64,000 nucleotides of DNA from contig CM070508.1 of assembly GCA_036346375.1 (NCBI GenBank), forward strand, positions 25,364,852 through 25,428,851, in the 5' to 3' direction. This DNA comes from Guadua angustifolia. Taxonomy: Eukaryota > Streptophyta > Magnoliopsida > Poales > Poaceae. Of this stretch, positions 43,744 through 56,298 are shown one piece after another (position 1 is the first letter of the stretch; the number at the start of each line of letters is the position of its first letter). Under the pieces are notes generated by a model that worked only from the letters and a program-made list of their open reading frames with translations, ran no database searches and had not been told where the DNA came from. Position numbers and translations under genes: made by a program.

Positions 43744-46700
43744 TCAAGTAACGTTTGAAAAAGCAATATTGTTTAATTCATTTCTTAATTTAGAAAATCT
43801 GGCCTCATCAAGAGGTTTAGTGAAAATATCAGCCAATTGATCCTCAGTTCTTACATAACTAAGCATATTGTCACTCTTAGCAACATGATCATGAATGAAA
43901 TGATGTCGGATCTCAATATGCTTAGTTTAAGAGTGTTGGACTTGATTATTTGCTATTTTCACTGCACTTTTATTATCACACAGAAGAGGCACATTTTCAA
44001 ACTTAATGCCATAATCTAAAAAGGTTTGCTTTATAAATGAAATTTGAGCACAACAACTGCCAGCAGCTACATATTCAGCCTTGGTAGTGGAAAGTGCTAC
44101 AGATTTTTCCTTTTTAGAACACCAAGAAACTAAAGACCTTCTAAGCAAATGACAACCCCAAGAGGTACTTTTATGATCAATTTTTGCAGCCGACATAATC
44201 AAAATCCGAATAGCCAATAAGATCAAATGAACCACCTTTTGGTTACCATAAGCTAATGCGAGTATGCTATAGATATCTAAAAATTCTTTTTACGGTACTA
44301 AGATGCACTTCTTTAGGGACAGCTTGAAATCAAGCACATATGCAAACACTAAACATGATATCGAGCCAAGATGCTGTCAAATATAAAATAGACCTTATCA
44401 TGGATCTATAGAGCTTTTAGTCAACAGACTTACCTCCCACATCTTGATCAAGATGTGTGTTCGTTGCCATAGGTGCTTTGATTGGTTTGCATTCTTCCAT
44501 GTTGAATCTCTTGAGGAGGTCTTTGGTGTATTTCTCTTATGAAATAAAAGTTCCCTCCTTCAATTGCTTGATTTGAAATCCGAGGAGAATGAGAGCTCCC
44601 CTATCATTGACATTTCAAACTCCCTCGCTATCATGTCACCAAATTCCTTGCAAAATGAGAGATTAGTGCATCCAAATATAATGTCATCTACATAAATTTG
44701 GCAAATCATTAATGCACCATTGATTTCTTTTAGAAACAGTGTTGGATCAACTTTCCCAATTTTGAAGTTCTTTTCTAAGTGAAAATCTCTAAGGCGCTCA
44801 TACCATGCCCTTGGGGCTTGTTTCAAACCATAGAGTGCCTTAGACAATTTGTAAACGTGATTTGGAAATTTTAAATCTCAAAACCGAGTGGTTGTTCAAC
44901 ATAAATAGTCTCATCAATGATACCATTAAGAAATGCACTTTTTACGTCTATTTGAAAACGAGTAATATTAAAATGAGAAACAAAGGCTAGAAGAAACCGT
45001 ATAGCTTCAAGATGAGCAACGGGGGCATATGTCTCCCCCATAGTCTAGTCCTTCTACTTGAGAAAAATCTTGCGCTACTAGCCTTGCTTTGTTTCATACC
45101 ACTACTCCGTTTCTTCTTGCTTGTTCCGGAATACCCACTTTGTTCCTATGACATTGTGGTCTTTTGGACGTTCCATCAAGTTTAAAACTTTATTTCTCTT
45201 GAAGTTGTTGAGCTCTTCTTCCATGGCTATGATCCAATCTGCATCTTCTTGTGTTTCTTCACTGTTTTAGGCTCAACACAAGAGACAAACGAGTAATGTT
45301 CACAAAAAGATGCTTGCCTAGAGCGAGTTTGAACACCCTTACTGATTTCACTATTAATTTGGGGTGATCCTTAGCAATTGTGTGATGGCTTTTTATGAAG
45401 GTTGGTCCATCTTGATTCTTTTCTTCCTCTTCTTCTTGTGTTCCATCATGTAGTTCCACAGATAATGTACGTGGCTCATCTTTGTCTTCCTTGGGTTTGA
45501 TGTCTCCTACTTCCATCTTTCTCATAGCTTGAACTAAGGCATCATCACCTACATCATCTAAATTCTCATGCTCACCTTGTGAGCCATTAGATTCATCGAA
45601 TTTAACATCATAAGTTTCTTCTACTAAACTAGTTGAATTATTAAACACTCTATAAGCTTTAGACTTAGAAGAATAACCTAGCATAAAATCAATATCACAC
45701 CTCCTTTGAAATTTACCCAAATGTGTTCTCTTCTTATAGATGTACACTTTGCATCCGAACACACGAAAATAGGAGATGTTGGGCCATCTTCCTAGCAACA
45801 GCTCATACGGAGTCTTCTTGAGTAATCGATAAAAATAGAGACAGTTGATAGCATGACATGCCATATTTATAGCTTTGGCCTAGAAAGCATCCGGGGTCCC
45901 ATATTCATCTAGCATGGTCCTAGCCATTTCAATGAGAGTCCTATTCTTTCTCTCAACCACACCATTTTGTTGAGTAGTATAGGTGGCTGGAGTTCATGCT
46001 TTATACATAACTCATCACTGTATTTAATAATGTTAGTATTAACAAACTCGGATCCATTGTCACTCCTAATCTTCTTGATGGGGAAAAAGTTTTGAAAATT
46101 TTTCCAAATTCATTTTTATTCGACAAAAATAATACCCAAGTAAAACGAGAAAAATCATCTACATTACAAGGCAATATGAGTTACCACCAATGTTAGCATA
46201 TACAGTGGGGCCAAACACATCTATATATAAGAGCTCAAGTGGTCTAGTGGTAGACATGATGCTTTTGATAGGATGAGAATTTGCTACTTACTTGCTGACT
46301 TGACAAGCACTACAAAGCTTATCCTTTTCAAATTTGACATCCTTCAATCCCACCACTAACTTATTTTTGAACAGCTTTTTAAGGTTAGACATACCTACAT
46401 GCCCAAGACGCTTATGCCAAAGCCATCCAAGAGAGACTTTAGCTAAGAAGCAAGTAGAGATGTATGAGGAGTAAGCGTTGAAATCAACAAGATAGAGACT
46501 TTGAAATCTAAAACCTTTGAAAATAAGTTTTTCATTTTTGTCAAAAACAGTTACCCCATCATTCAAAAAGACACAATGGAATCCAAAATCACATAATTGA
46601 GAAACCAAAAGTAAATTGAAGTTTAAAGATTCTACAAGAAGAACATTATCAATTGAATGATCATTCATTAGAGATGGCGATCTTACTAATACCTTTTACC

Positions 46701-46860
46701 TTTTATTTGTTGTTATCTCCAAAAGTAATATCATTTTCTCCTTCAATAGAGGTGAACATTCTAGAGGTCTTGGTCATATGTTGAGTACATCCACTGTCAA
46801 TTACCCAATGCCGGCCTCCACTTTTATAGTTCACCTAGACAGTGAAATTCATTTCTTGAT
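43744..46860 (-). pseudogene. Sirevirus B pol (protease, integrase, RT, RNase H), decayed
   Basis: On the minus strand: protease WVIDSGCTQHMTK (46771-46807) with its Asp intact; GAG-pre-integrase (WHKRLGHVGMSNL, CSACQ; open 46288-46668); integrase core with QQNGVVERKNRTLIEMA near 45.9 kb and its C-terminal part open at 45259-45864; RT with MSKALYGLKQAPRAWYERL and YVDD (44680-44694); RNase H (43927-44235: KSTSWGCHLL, LSTTKAEYVA) ending with FTKPLDEARF and a TGA at 43744. Several stops and shifts interrupt it. The frame differs by one from gag: its first ATG overlaps the gag stop as ATGA. Relative to Sirevirus A this copy keeps more sites but is also dead. Confidence 0.87.
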
Positions 46861-48435
46861 TTTAGGTACCCAAATACTTTTGGGTCCTTTGTTGTTAGTT
46901 TCAACAATTTTGGAGCCATAAGGATTTGTAAGCATGGATCTAGGCACCCAAATAGCTCTAAGTTTCTTATCAAGGTTAGAGGGGCCAACATATTTAACAT
47001 TCATTTTACCCCTAAAATCCTTAAACAACATATAATGAGCATCTACTATGCAGCCCTTATTTACTCTAGCATGCGGGGCACTAGCAAGGGAACAATCTTT
47101 AGAGGCATGATTAGATTTGTGACAATAGCAGCATTGAGTGCCTTTCTTGACAAAATTTAGTTTGGATTCGGTCCATCCACTTTTCTTAGGCAAGACCTCA
47201 GGCTTATACCCTAATCCTTTCTTTCCCAAGTTGACCCTTTGTTCCACAAGAATTTTTTCAAGAGTAGCACTACCAAGGAAGCAATTTTCTAATCCTTTAT
47301 CAAATTTAGTTACCTTACATTTCAGTTCTTCATTCTCGATCATAAGCTCCCTAGCACACGATGCATTATTGCAATTTTCACCACACGTACTAGATGAGCT
47401 AGAGGCACTGAATAAACTTGAAGCATTATTTTCATCATCAAGCAAGTTGCAAGCAATTGATACATTACATGAAGAAACAGTCTTAGCTTTGCTAGCAAGC
47501 ATTTCATTATCTATTTCTAGCTCACAATGTCTACTTAACAAGTCATCATAATCATTAATAAGTAAAGCATGTTCGGCTTTTAAAGAATCATTAGATTTAA
47601 CAATCAAGTCATGATTAGCAATCAAATTATCATGAGCATACATAGATTTTTCATGATTATCAACAAGCTCATTGTGGCTAGCCTCTAGGTTATCATATTT
47701 GTCTTGAAGCATACTATGTTTGTCATTTAAGCTATTGATTGTTTTCTTTAGAGCTTTATATGAATTTGCTTTAGCGTGCAAGGCATTATTTAGCTTAGTA
47801 ATTATATCAACTAGCTCATCATATGCGGGTGAGTCATTTACCTTTTGTTCATCATTTCTTGCCATAAGGCAAAGTGGAAAGGAAGGCGGAGGAGGTGTTG
47901 ACTCATCAAGTGCTATCCCGGCTAACCTTCTTGATCTGGTATCTTCATCATCCGAGGAGGATTCTTCGCTTGAGCTTTCTTCGTCGGTGATCCATTCACC
48001 AGTATGAGCTTCCCCCTTTCCTTTCTTTGGCTGTTTCTTGAAGTGGCTCTTCTTGGAATACCTTTTCTTGTATTTGTCGTGGCCCTTCTCCTTCTCATTA
48101 TCATCTTTGCTCTTGTTTTCGCTCTTTTTCTTGCTTTTGTTGGGACAGCGAGCAGCAATATGACCTTTCTCATTGCACTCAAAACAAGTGATGTTAGAAA
48201 AAGGATTTTTCTTTGAGTAGTAAGAGATTGACCCCTCTTTGTCTTTAGAATTGACCCTTCTCATGATCTTGTTGGCTTTTCTCATGAGTAACGCCAATTT
48301 CTTTACATCCTCGTCATCTTCACAGCTGGACTCCTCATCATTATCATTGTTGGAGGAGTCTTGTACCTTTTTTTGACTTTGAGAGCAATAGACTTCTTCT
48401 TTGGAGCATCTTCTTCAGCCAAGGTGAGCTCATGA
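46849..48435 (-). CDS. Sirevirus B gag, C-terminal part
   Basis: An open frame of 482 codons (46849-48297) plus a shifted piece to 48435, where CACTA-1 cuts it. Near its start there is a CCHC knuckle CFECNEKGHIAARC followed by a Lys-rich tail; then an acidic Ser/Glu/Asp stretch, a long coiled coil (about residues 155-270, with repeated HN.L...HD.L patterns), a Ser/Cys patch and a second CCHC-like knuckle CCYCHKSNHASKDC. Two knuckles and a coiled coil are usual for Sirevirus gag, which packages element RNA. The N-terminal gag domain is missing, having been separated by the CACTA-1 insertion. The antisense frame at 47138-47551 is a shadow. Confidence 0.82.
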
Positions 48436-48539
48436 CACTACAACACAGTAAATAACTAACGGCGCTTATATATGCCGCTATAAGTGCCTAAACGCCCCCA
48501 AAACACTTTCTCCGGCGTTTATTGGCCGTCAAGGAAAAC

Positions 48540-48990
48540 GCCGTCGGGGAAAAGTAATCCCCGGCGTTTATCTAGCTCGGCACATAATGAATGCCGGAGT
48601 TGGCTATCTACGGCACATAACAAATGCCGGGAATAGAGTTACCCTGGCACATATTAAATGCCGGGGTTGGCTATCTACGGCACATAACAAATGCCAGGAA
48701 TAGCGTTAAGCCAGCACATAATAAATGTCGAGGTTGCCTACTGATGGCACATATCAAATGCCGGGAATGGTCTAGTACGGCATTTATTAGATGCCATCTT
48801 AGAGCAAAAGTGGCACATATCAAATGCCAGGAATAGTCTAGTACGACATTTATTATATGCCTCTTAGAGCAAAGGTGGCACATATGAAATGCCTTGATAT
48901 AGTTATCAGCGGCACTTAATTAGTGCCTAGAATATTGTACCACGGCATAGGAGAAATGCCATGTTATTAAATTTGTGAAACGTTAGAAAT
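48540..48990. repeat. Subterminal repeat array of CACTA-1
   Basis: Eight or more copies of GGCACATA.(A)CAAATGCC-type units, with partners such as CGGCATTTATTAGATGCC in inverted sense, about 50-60 bases apart. En/Spm-type elements bind their TNPA-like protein to such arrays. Open frames across it (48624-48883) follow the repeat. Confidence 0.85.
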
Positions 48991-49324
48991 GACATGGTAT
49001 CTATTTGTGGCATATAATAAACACTGTTTCAATGTTGGTCACATGCCCATTTCATTGATAAACATAAGCTCATAGCAAATTATCCCAATTCAATATAATC
49101 AACACAGAATAGCACAATAGCCTATACAACACTCAGCCATTCTTGAATTCAACATTTGTTATGAAATTCAATCGAGCCAACTAATCTCAAATATCAAAAG
49201 TAATATATCATAAAAACTTTAATACAAAGGGGTGAAACAAATTTCTCGTCATCATGCCAAGAACACACCCATAAAAGTAGGAAAATGTTACTGATAAATT
49301 ACAATCTGAATGCTTATCTTCCTA

Positions 49325-49880
49325 ACCATTCTTCAACTAGTTGCAATTGATTTTGTATATATTCTTCAACTAGAGGCAAAGGCTGGAAGCTCCAGGCAAT
49401 CACTGGTGTAGTGGTTTGTGGTGCAATACCTTGGCATCGATTTCCATTGGAATAGATTTTTCCTCGGAATCAGTGCGCCATTTTCAGCATCCTCCCAATG
49501 ACATCTCCGAAGCTTTGGCTTCTGCATGTTTACATCAGCCCAAAAGTAGACTCAATTAGGTGCCTCATCTGTCTCCATCTTAGTTGAATCTTTTGGTGGC
49601 TCATTAATTTGTAGCTGCAATTGGAACTTGACTTCCTCCTCCTCCAACATCTGCATCTGAGACATTTAAGTGATTTCCTCATCTTGATTTCCGTCAAAAA
49701 AATAGTTGCAAACAAAGCAAGTAAAGGAGCTAGCTTTCTCACTCACGATTCTTGATTCAAGCGAGACTATCCCATGGATGTTAAGTCGGACTTTCCTTTG
49801 TCGGTTTGCTATCTCGCCCTTCTTTGGGTTGAAAAGGACCAATCTATCTGAAAGAAAATGGTTTAGTTGTTGGCACAGAT
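49325..49880 (-). pseudogene. Possible CACTA-1 terminal exon, unrecognised
   Basis: Minus-strand frames read NHFLSDRLVLFNPKKGEI, then after a stop QMQMLEEEEVKFQLQLQINEP, then KPKLRRCHWEDAENGALIPR and VEEYIQNQLQLVEEWLG ending at about 49.3 kb. Position next to the subterminal repeats suggests the end of a transposon gene, but I cannot match it to TNPA or TNPD. A TAG interrupts it. Confidence 0.4.
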
Positions 49881-51470
49881 CCTTCTTGGAACACACACAA
49901 TCACAAGAAGATGAACACAAGAGAGTGAACACGCAAGATCGAGGAAGAACAATGACACACGGAGAGTTTCCTAGCGCAAGGCGCTTTGCACTGCACTTTC
50001 ACTTTCGCTATTCTCTTACTCTATTGTGCATCTATGGACTCAACTAATCAATGACTTAAATACAGGAAGGATGCACCACTCAACTCACATGGCCAAGAAA
50101 CAGCCTTGACCGCTTCCTATGCCATGAACTCACAACGTTAACACATGCTACTAAAATATCCTTTCTATATTTATCTAGTGGGTGTTTTATTCTAGTTTGA
50201 TCTCTCTTTGGTACAAATATTTATGTTTAACAACAAGCAAGGAGGGATTTGTTTGCCGAGTAGTAGTGATATCAAATTTTATAGTTTTGATCCCTTTCTC
50301 AGTTTACAAGGATGGCGGTAAAGAGGAGAAAAAGAAAGAAGAGAAAAACAAGAAATGCACTTCACCTGTCAGGAGAAAAAGAAAGAAGAGAAAAACAAGA
50401 AAGAAGAGTTTTCTTTTGTATGTGATTTTGCTATCTAAGCTAGAAGAAATCATTGTGTTCTACACAGAAATCATGAAATTAGAAAGGTTTAAATGAACAT
50501 GGAATATTTCTCTTTATAGGTGAACTATGACATAAATGCTGACATCTATTCTCCATTTGACTTTGCAATAAAGTAGTAGTAGGATGTGTTAGCAGATTAT
50601 TCCCATTTTCCTTTCAAATCAATATGGAGAGTGAAAGAATTGCTTGCACAAGGTGTAATCATAAATTTACCCTAGGTTCAAGTTTTTGGGATCTTGGTAG
50701 TCAACCTTTAACAGGGTAATATGAAGTGGATAACTTGTAGGTTTGCACGCATTGCAAGTTGCATGCATACTTGACTTGTGCCGGTATCTGAACAAGTATG
50801 TGATGCATGGAGTAGTCCAAGCATCCTGATGCTAACAACATCCTTCTTTGCACCTAGTACTCACAAAATGTGTCATTTCATTAATTTTACCATGAGTAGC
50901 AAAAATAAAAGCCAATTTCACTATGTCCAAAGTATCCAACCGAAGAAGTATTCCAGAAGTAATATGAGCTCCTTATGATATTAAATGTATTCTTTAATAT
51001 TATCCAAGCAATCTATCTATATCTTTGTACTAGTAATTAAATCCTTCGATTGCATGATCGAAGCGGCATATGTAACAAAACACATGTAGATAACTAATTA
51101 CGCCAATATGTAGTGTTAACAGATGAAGCAGACCTTTTGATACCTTCCTTTCACTTCCAACTTGACCATTCTTGGAATGAATATCGAGTTGGCCTCGAAC
51201 AATGCAAGCATCGCCATCATGTGGATTGACCGACATGACACTTCATACTGGCTTCGCCAAACAACACTCTGAATGCAAAATATCCTCTTTTAAGAATCAA
51301 TATGAACATCGAAAACAAAAATTAGAACACCACCTATCATAAATTCTCACCTCGTCGTCATCTAAGGTCTTCCATCTGAATTCCACTGATGCTTCAAGAT
51401 GGTTCTCTACCAAAGGCAATGACAATTTTGGTACTAATTCATCGTAGTCATGAAAATTACACAAAAGGTG
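49881..51470. other. Non-coding, with a purine-rich repeat and possible exon scraps
   Basis: 49920-50160 resembles a Copia LTR fragment (an AACACGCAAGATCGAGGAAG word next to a CTCTATTG end), but I cannot define ends. 50310-50420 is a purine-rich stretch in which AGGAGAAAAAGAAAGAAGAG occurs twice. On the minus strand 51297-51488 reads like an exon (ENHLEASVEFRWKTLDDDE then a GTGAG donor) and 51150-51290 like the next one (NPHDGDACIVRGQLDIHSKN); the family is unknown to me. Confidence 0.4.
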
Positions 51471-52300
51471 TAACACCCTGGGCTCCAAACTGGGCCTAGA
51501 ATGGTACTAACTCCTAAATTCACTAAAAATTTCGATAAAACCAACCCTATAACAGCGGAGATCCACTCAGCAGACAAAGAATATTTCGTCATAATATATA
51601 TATATCCAATATGATATAACAGTGATATAAAAGATGAACAATAAGTCACTACGTTCCGTATTCAGATTATACACATTAACTAGGAACGATCAACGTACGA
51701 GAACATTAACATAGCTTATCGTGGCACTTCGTATTAACTTATCACAAGTAAGATTAGTCAATTCTAGTGTAGCGGAGTGACTAGTGATGCAGATGTGACG
51801 CTAAGTCCCTTTCCCACATGCCGCTTTCATAACACCTACAAAAAAAACATAAAACAACAAGGGTGAGTCATAAGACTCAGCAAGTACATCAAAACAAAAA
51901 CAACAACCAAACCTGTCATGTGTGAAGCTCAAATCGCCTGTTAACCACAATGGTACAACACATCTATGCCTAATCAGCAGTTCAATTCAGATCACGTCAT
52001 TCTGTTTCTAATTTCTGACAGCAGGTTTGTAACAGCGATTACTCATAGACCGTCGCTCCAAAAATTCTGAAAAAATTACACAAAATAGTTCTCGACGTTA
52101 TCTACAACTTTCTAGTTATACGGTTTTGCAGGAAAAATCGTTTCGGCCATGAAACTGTGACTGCAACCCGACTGCTCCAATTGAACTAACCCGATGCACT
52201 CTGATCCAAAAATTAATTCTTCTCCCGGCGACTCCCCTCAACGAATCCACCATGAACAAGGGCTTAATCAGTTTAAGGTTAACTCATGCAATCAGGATCA
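51471..52300 (-). repeat. Gypsy LTR 3' portion, minus orientation
   Basis: In plus orientation it starts TGTAACACCCTGGGCTCC; on the minus strand this is an LTR end ...CCCAGGGTGTTACA. Reading leftward the minus strand shows the words usual before such ends (ACTTGCTGAGTC, TTTTTTTGTAGGTGTTATGAAAG). The other limit is unclear. Confidence 0.55.
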
Positions 52301-54568
52301 CTTACTGTATGCAATCAGGAGTATATATAGTCTCCCCATGGGTATAAGAAATTGAACTATTTAAGGTTAACTCAAGATCTTAGATATTACGGTTAGAGAT
52401 TAACATATCAAGCTTATTAAACTAATCTTCTAATCTATGAACTAAGAAACCATATGAAGTTACACACTTAATAAGTTGGCCTAAGTAAATGATCAAACTG
52501 AATATAGCACTTGTACACATGGAACCATAATATTCAGAGCACCCTTCATCATAACAGCAGGAGAGTTACCAAGACAATTTGGGTTAAATATATTGAATTT
52601 TAACTTACCAAGACAACAGCAGGAGAGTTACAATATCCCAGTCAACACCTTCACTGTGGTCTCCCCTCAATTTGCTCCTTATGCCAATGAAACAAATTTT
52701 CCTAGCTGCATGAACTAGTTTACATTGCTAATTAATTTGCGGAAAAAAATAGATGAACTAATAAGCTGCAAAGTGATTACTTAGCTTCAACTTCAACACA
52801 TGCAATGGAAAATCACCAATCTTCATTCCTTTTTTTCATATTAGGTGGGATATCCTATTTGTTCAATAAGGAAAAAATAGTTACTGATCCGACTAGCTAA
52901 AAACAAACACCTTTTCAAATGAAAACACAATTATACACTTATGCTCACTTTGAATCATCACCTCATGAAAATATTGCACCCTTTCAAGAAGGTCTTGGAA
53001 ATGTTGCTAACAACTAAACAGCATCTCACAGGGCAAAGGTTTTGTAACTCTACACACAAATGCATCACACAACTGTAGAAACATCGTTATTCTGGATGCT
53101 CGAGCCTTCATATATGCAAATCTTTGTAGTAAGATGAAAGGTGTTGACTTACTTCAACTCAAGTGAGGTATTTCAGTAAAACGAAAGTTGAACAAATGGA
53201 ATGACAGATTCCCAGATAAGTTTATCGAATTTATTTCATTTCAAATGACAAAAGATAGGTGTCGATGGGTGTGACCGACAATGAAGAAGAGGGAGTGGGG
53301 CAAGGCGGAAGATCTAGGTCTGATGGTAACGCAAGACACAGAGCAATTTTTACCCAGGTTCGGGCTTCCAATGGAGATAACACCCTAGTCCTGCATTCGG
53401 TGTTCTTGGTGTAAGTATGAGTGTTCTTGATTACAAGTTCTCTATTACCGATCCCCCCTTTGTCTAGGGTTCCTTTTCTCTATATACACCAAACCGAGGT
53501 GTCGCTTTGGCCTTGTTCTTTGGGTTGTTGGGGCGCAGCAGAGCAAGAGAGGCGATTAGGGGTAGCGAGGAAGAGCATCTGTAGTGGCTTTGACCGAGCA
53601 AAGACATCTGAGAGCTCCGCCGCCCGTTGTAGATGTGCAGGCGCTGTCTACCTACTCCTGTCGCCTGCACCCCCCGGTCTTCTTTCATCTGGCGTAGCTA
53701 AAGCCTTCCAGAAGCTCCTCTTTTTACTTGGTTGGGCCAGCCCACCCCCATGGGCTGATCAGTCGGCCCGTTAACCAGATACCTGGTCTCATAGCTTCCA
53801 CAATAGGAATATCATAGATTTTCATTAGATGTGCGATCGAAATCAGTAGGAGATCAAGTTGAATTAGATGTTCAGAAAAAGCCAAGCTGTACATAGCAGT
53901 TATAGACAAGAAGCCAGCTCAATAGCAAGAAAGAAGCAAGGGAGTTGAGCCAACCAAGAAGCTTTCAAGCCGGGACCAATAAGCAGGCACTAGTCTATTA
54001 GTATAAAGTTCTCCCTCTCTATATATAATAACAAGCATGTATAAAAATCTTGATACATATAGGAGAAATGCTAGAGAAAAAATCTTGATATATATAGGAG
54101 AAATGCTAGAGCAAATCCTACTCAAGGTTTGTATCGGCCTAGTTCTCTTGTCTGTGATTTGTCGGAGGACTTGTCCTCCCTCCAAAAAAGAAAGAAAAAA
54201 AAGAAAGAAATGTCGAGAGCGGGGAAGGAGCATTTGCAAGACACCAATCCCAACTAGATCTTGTACCACTTGTTTTACATTGATCTTAATAGTACAAAGG
54301 GCAACAACCATAAGATGTCATTTGCTCTACACACAAATGCATCACACAGCTGTAGAAACATCGTTATTTACCGATGCTCGAGCCTTCATATATGCAAATC
54401 TTGTAGTAAGAAATAAGCTTGTAGAGATATCTTCTCAAAAATCTCGATTCTGGTAGCAAAATGGTTGGGCACCGAATGACAATTGACCTTTGCCTCACGT
54501 ATACACCTCAATTAGAGGTGACTACGACCTCTCATAATCAGTGTATCTGTAAGATCCATGTCACGCAG
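52301..54568. other. Transposon-derived non-coding stretch
   Basis: No gene. An 85-bp unit occurs at 53049-53134 and again at 54326-54410. A short unit (AATCTTGATACATATAGGAG) is tandem at 54047-54113 and recurs at 61113. The part around 53280-53450 (GACGCAAGACACAGAG-like words, CAGGTTCGGGCTTCC) resembles the border of a gypsy LTR. The frames at 53421-53774 and 53919-54456 show no domain. Confidence 0.45.
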
Positions 54569-55024
54569 AACCACTACAACAGGACCAATCTATTCTAACA
54601 CACACTTTGCAACACATATAGTTTGTGTTGTAGGAAAACTTAACTGCAACACATGCTACGTGTTGCTAACACCAATATGTAGAATTCTCAAACATATAGT
54701 ATTCATTGAACTACCCTACAACACTTGATGGTCATGTTGCTACACTTGTCAGATGTGTTGGTAGGTGAACAAATAATCGAGATAAGAAACATATATAAAT
54801 TTTGGATAAACAAAATAGGGTGATGGAGGCTGATGCACTAATTAATCTTCCTCGAGATGTGTGGTGCCTTGACTTCTCCTTGTCTGAGTATCCTGCATTG
54901 AAGGGGCATCAGGCATTATGAGAATAACATGACATACTTTAAAAAAAATATTGAAGACAACAGTCCCCCAGCGCGGTGACCCCGAGTTCCCAATTCCAAA
55001 ATCCAAATCGCCCAGAGTAACCTA

Positions 55025-55340
55025 GGGGTGCAATCGGATCGGATATTTTCCAACCGACCGATCGACCGGATGTGTTCGGATCGGATTCGGATATTTTTCG
55101 GATTCGGATTTGGTTTCGGATACTTTCTTTCTAGGGGTGAAAACGGGACGGATAATTCCCGCCCAATCCGGAACCGGATCCGGGAAGTAAATCGGATATC
55201 GGATCGGATCCGGATAGTTGAAAATGGATATCGGGTCGGATTCGAGGCGCAGTCCGGAAAATATGGGTCGGAAAATGAATAACGGGTATTTGCATTATTC
55301 AGATATCCGGATTGGAAATATGGGTCGGGCAACGACCAGT
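55025..55340. repeat. CGGAT/ATCCG-rich repeat region inside CACTA-2
   Basis: Begins TAGGGGTGCAATCGGATCGG, then TAGGGGTGAAAACGGGACGG at 55133, with many GGATATCGG and CGGATTCGGAT words. TAGGGGTG starts with GGAT-rich arms recall hAT-like MITEs such as the one at 19923, but I cannot fix its right end. Confidence 0.5.
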
Positions 55341-55479
55341 CAGCACTCACCAAGTCACCAGTGTCTCGCGGTCTCACCTAGTCACCTCTCCTCTCGGTTT
55401 CTCCCGTGCTCGCCCGATGTCTGCCCCAGATCTAAAGTCCCCTTCGGCCCTTCCCTGACCCCGGCGGCCATTGTCTTGG

Positions 55480-55800
55480 ATCTCCCCGGGCGGCGCCCCC
55501 CTCCCAGTCCCCCGGGCCTCGCTCCCAGCCCGCGCTCCGACTCCCCCCGGCCTGCGCTTCCGGCCCATGCTCGGACTCCCCCGGCGGCGTCTCTCCCCGG
55601 CCTGCGCTCCCGGCCAGCGCTCCGACTCCCCCGGCGGCGTCCCCCCCGGCCTGCGCTCTCGACCCGCGTTCCGACTCCCCCAGCGGCGTCCCCCCGGTCT
55701 ACGCTCCCAGCAGCGTCTCCCCCCAGTCTGCGCTCCCGGCGGCGTCTTCCCTCGACCTACGCTTCGACTCCCCCCGGCGGCATCTCGGCATCTCCCCCCA
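55480..55800. repeat. GC-rich minisatellite inside CACTA-2
   Basis: About six or seven diverged units of roughly 48 bases carry CCCCCGGCGGCGTC, CGGCCTGCGCTCCCGG and GCTCCGACTCCCC. The long open frames on both strands (55218-55883) exist because the repeat lacks stops in most frames and are not supported as genes. Confidence 0.8.
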
Positions 55801-56298
55801 GTGCATGCTCTAACCTCAATTCCAACTGTGGTAAATTTAGATAATCTCAGGTCAGGACCTGGTATATTAGCTTTGTAGTTCATGTTCTTGGCTAACTTTT
55901 GGAAGTAGCATTACATGTAATGTTTGAAGAAAAAGATCTTGCAACAACTGGCAACTAAATCTTGCTAGATTTTTCCTTTTGATGCGAAGCAACTAAATTT
56001 TAGTGGTTCTCATGAAAATCCTAAAACAAGATAGCTTGCTCGACTGGATCTAAAATTCTGAATGCACTATCTTATTCTGAATTTATTGTCAGAGTATACT
56101 ATGCAGAGTCTGTGCTTTAAAGGGAGAAAGATAAGTATGAGACAGTGGTGCATTATTGGTATGGTGTTTTGCTTTCAATTTAATGTAATTTGATGAGATG
56201 GAGCGTTGTATATTGTTATAGATTTGTAGTGGGAATATGTTGCAAGTGCTTTGTCTGTAATCTGATGAGATAGAGCCCGGGTGGAGGACTAGGTCCGG

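Noticed and set aside
47138..47551. 137-codon plus-strand frame
   Set aside because: Antisense shadow of the Sirevirus B gag coiled coil; no domain or initiation context.
49400..49425. CTGGTGTAGTGG as a right end of CACTA-1
   Set aside because: It resembles a CACTA end but lies within a likely coding stretch, only 1 kb from the left end, is not followed by TGA, and has no subterminal array facing it.
53421..53774. 117-codon plus-strand frame
   Set aside because: Lies in LTR-like sequence; no domain, and overlapping frames on the other strand are equally open.
55218..55883. Frames of 135-208 codons on both strands
   Set aside because: Generated by the GC-rich minisatellite; low-complexity Pro/Arg/Ser content and no conserved motif.
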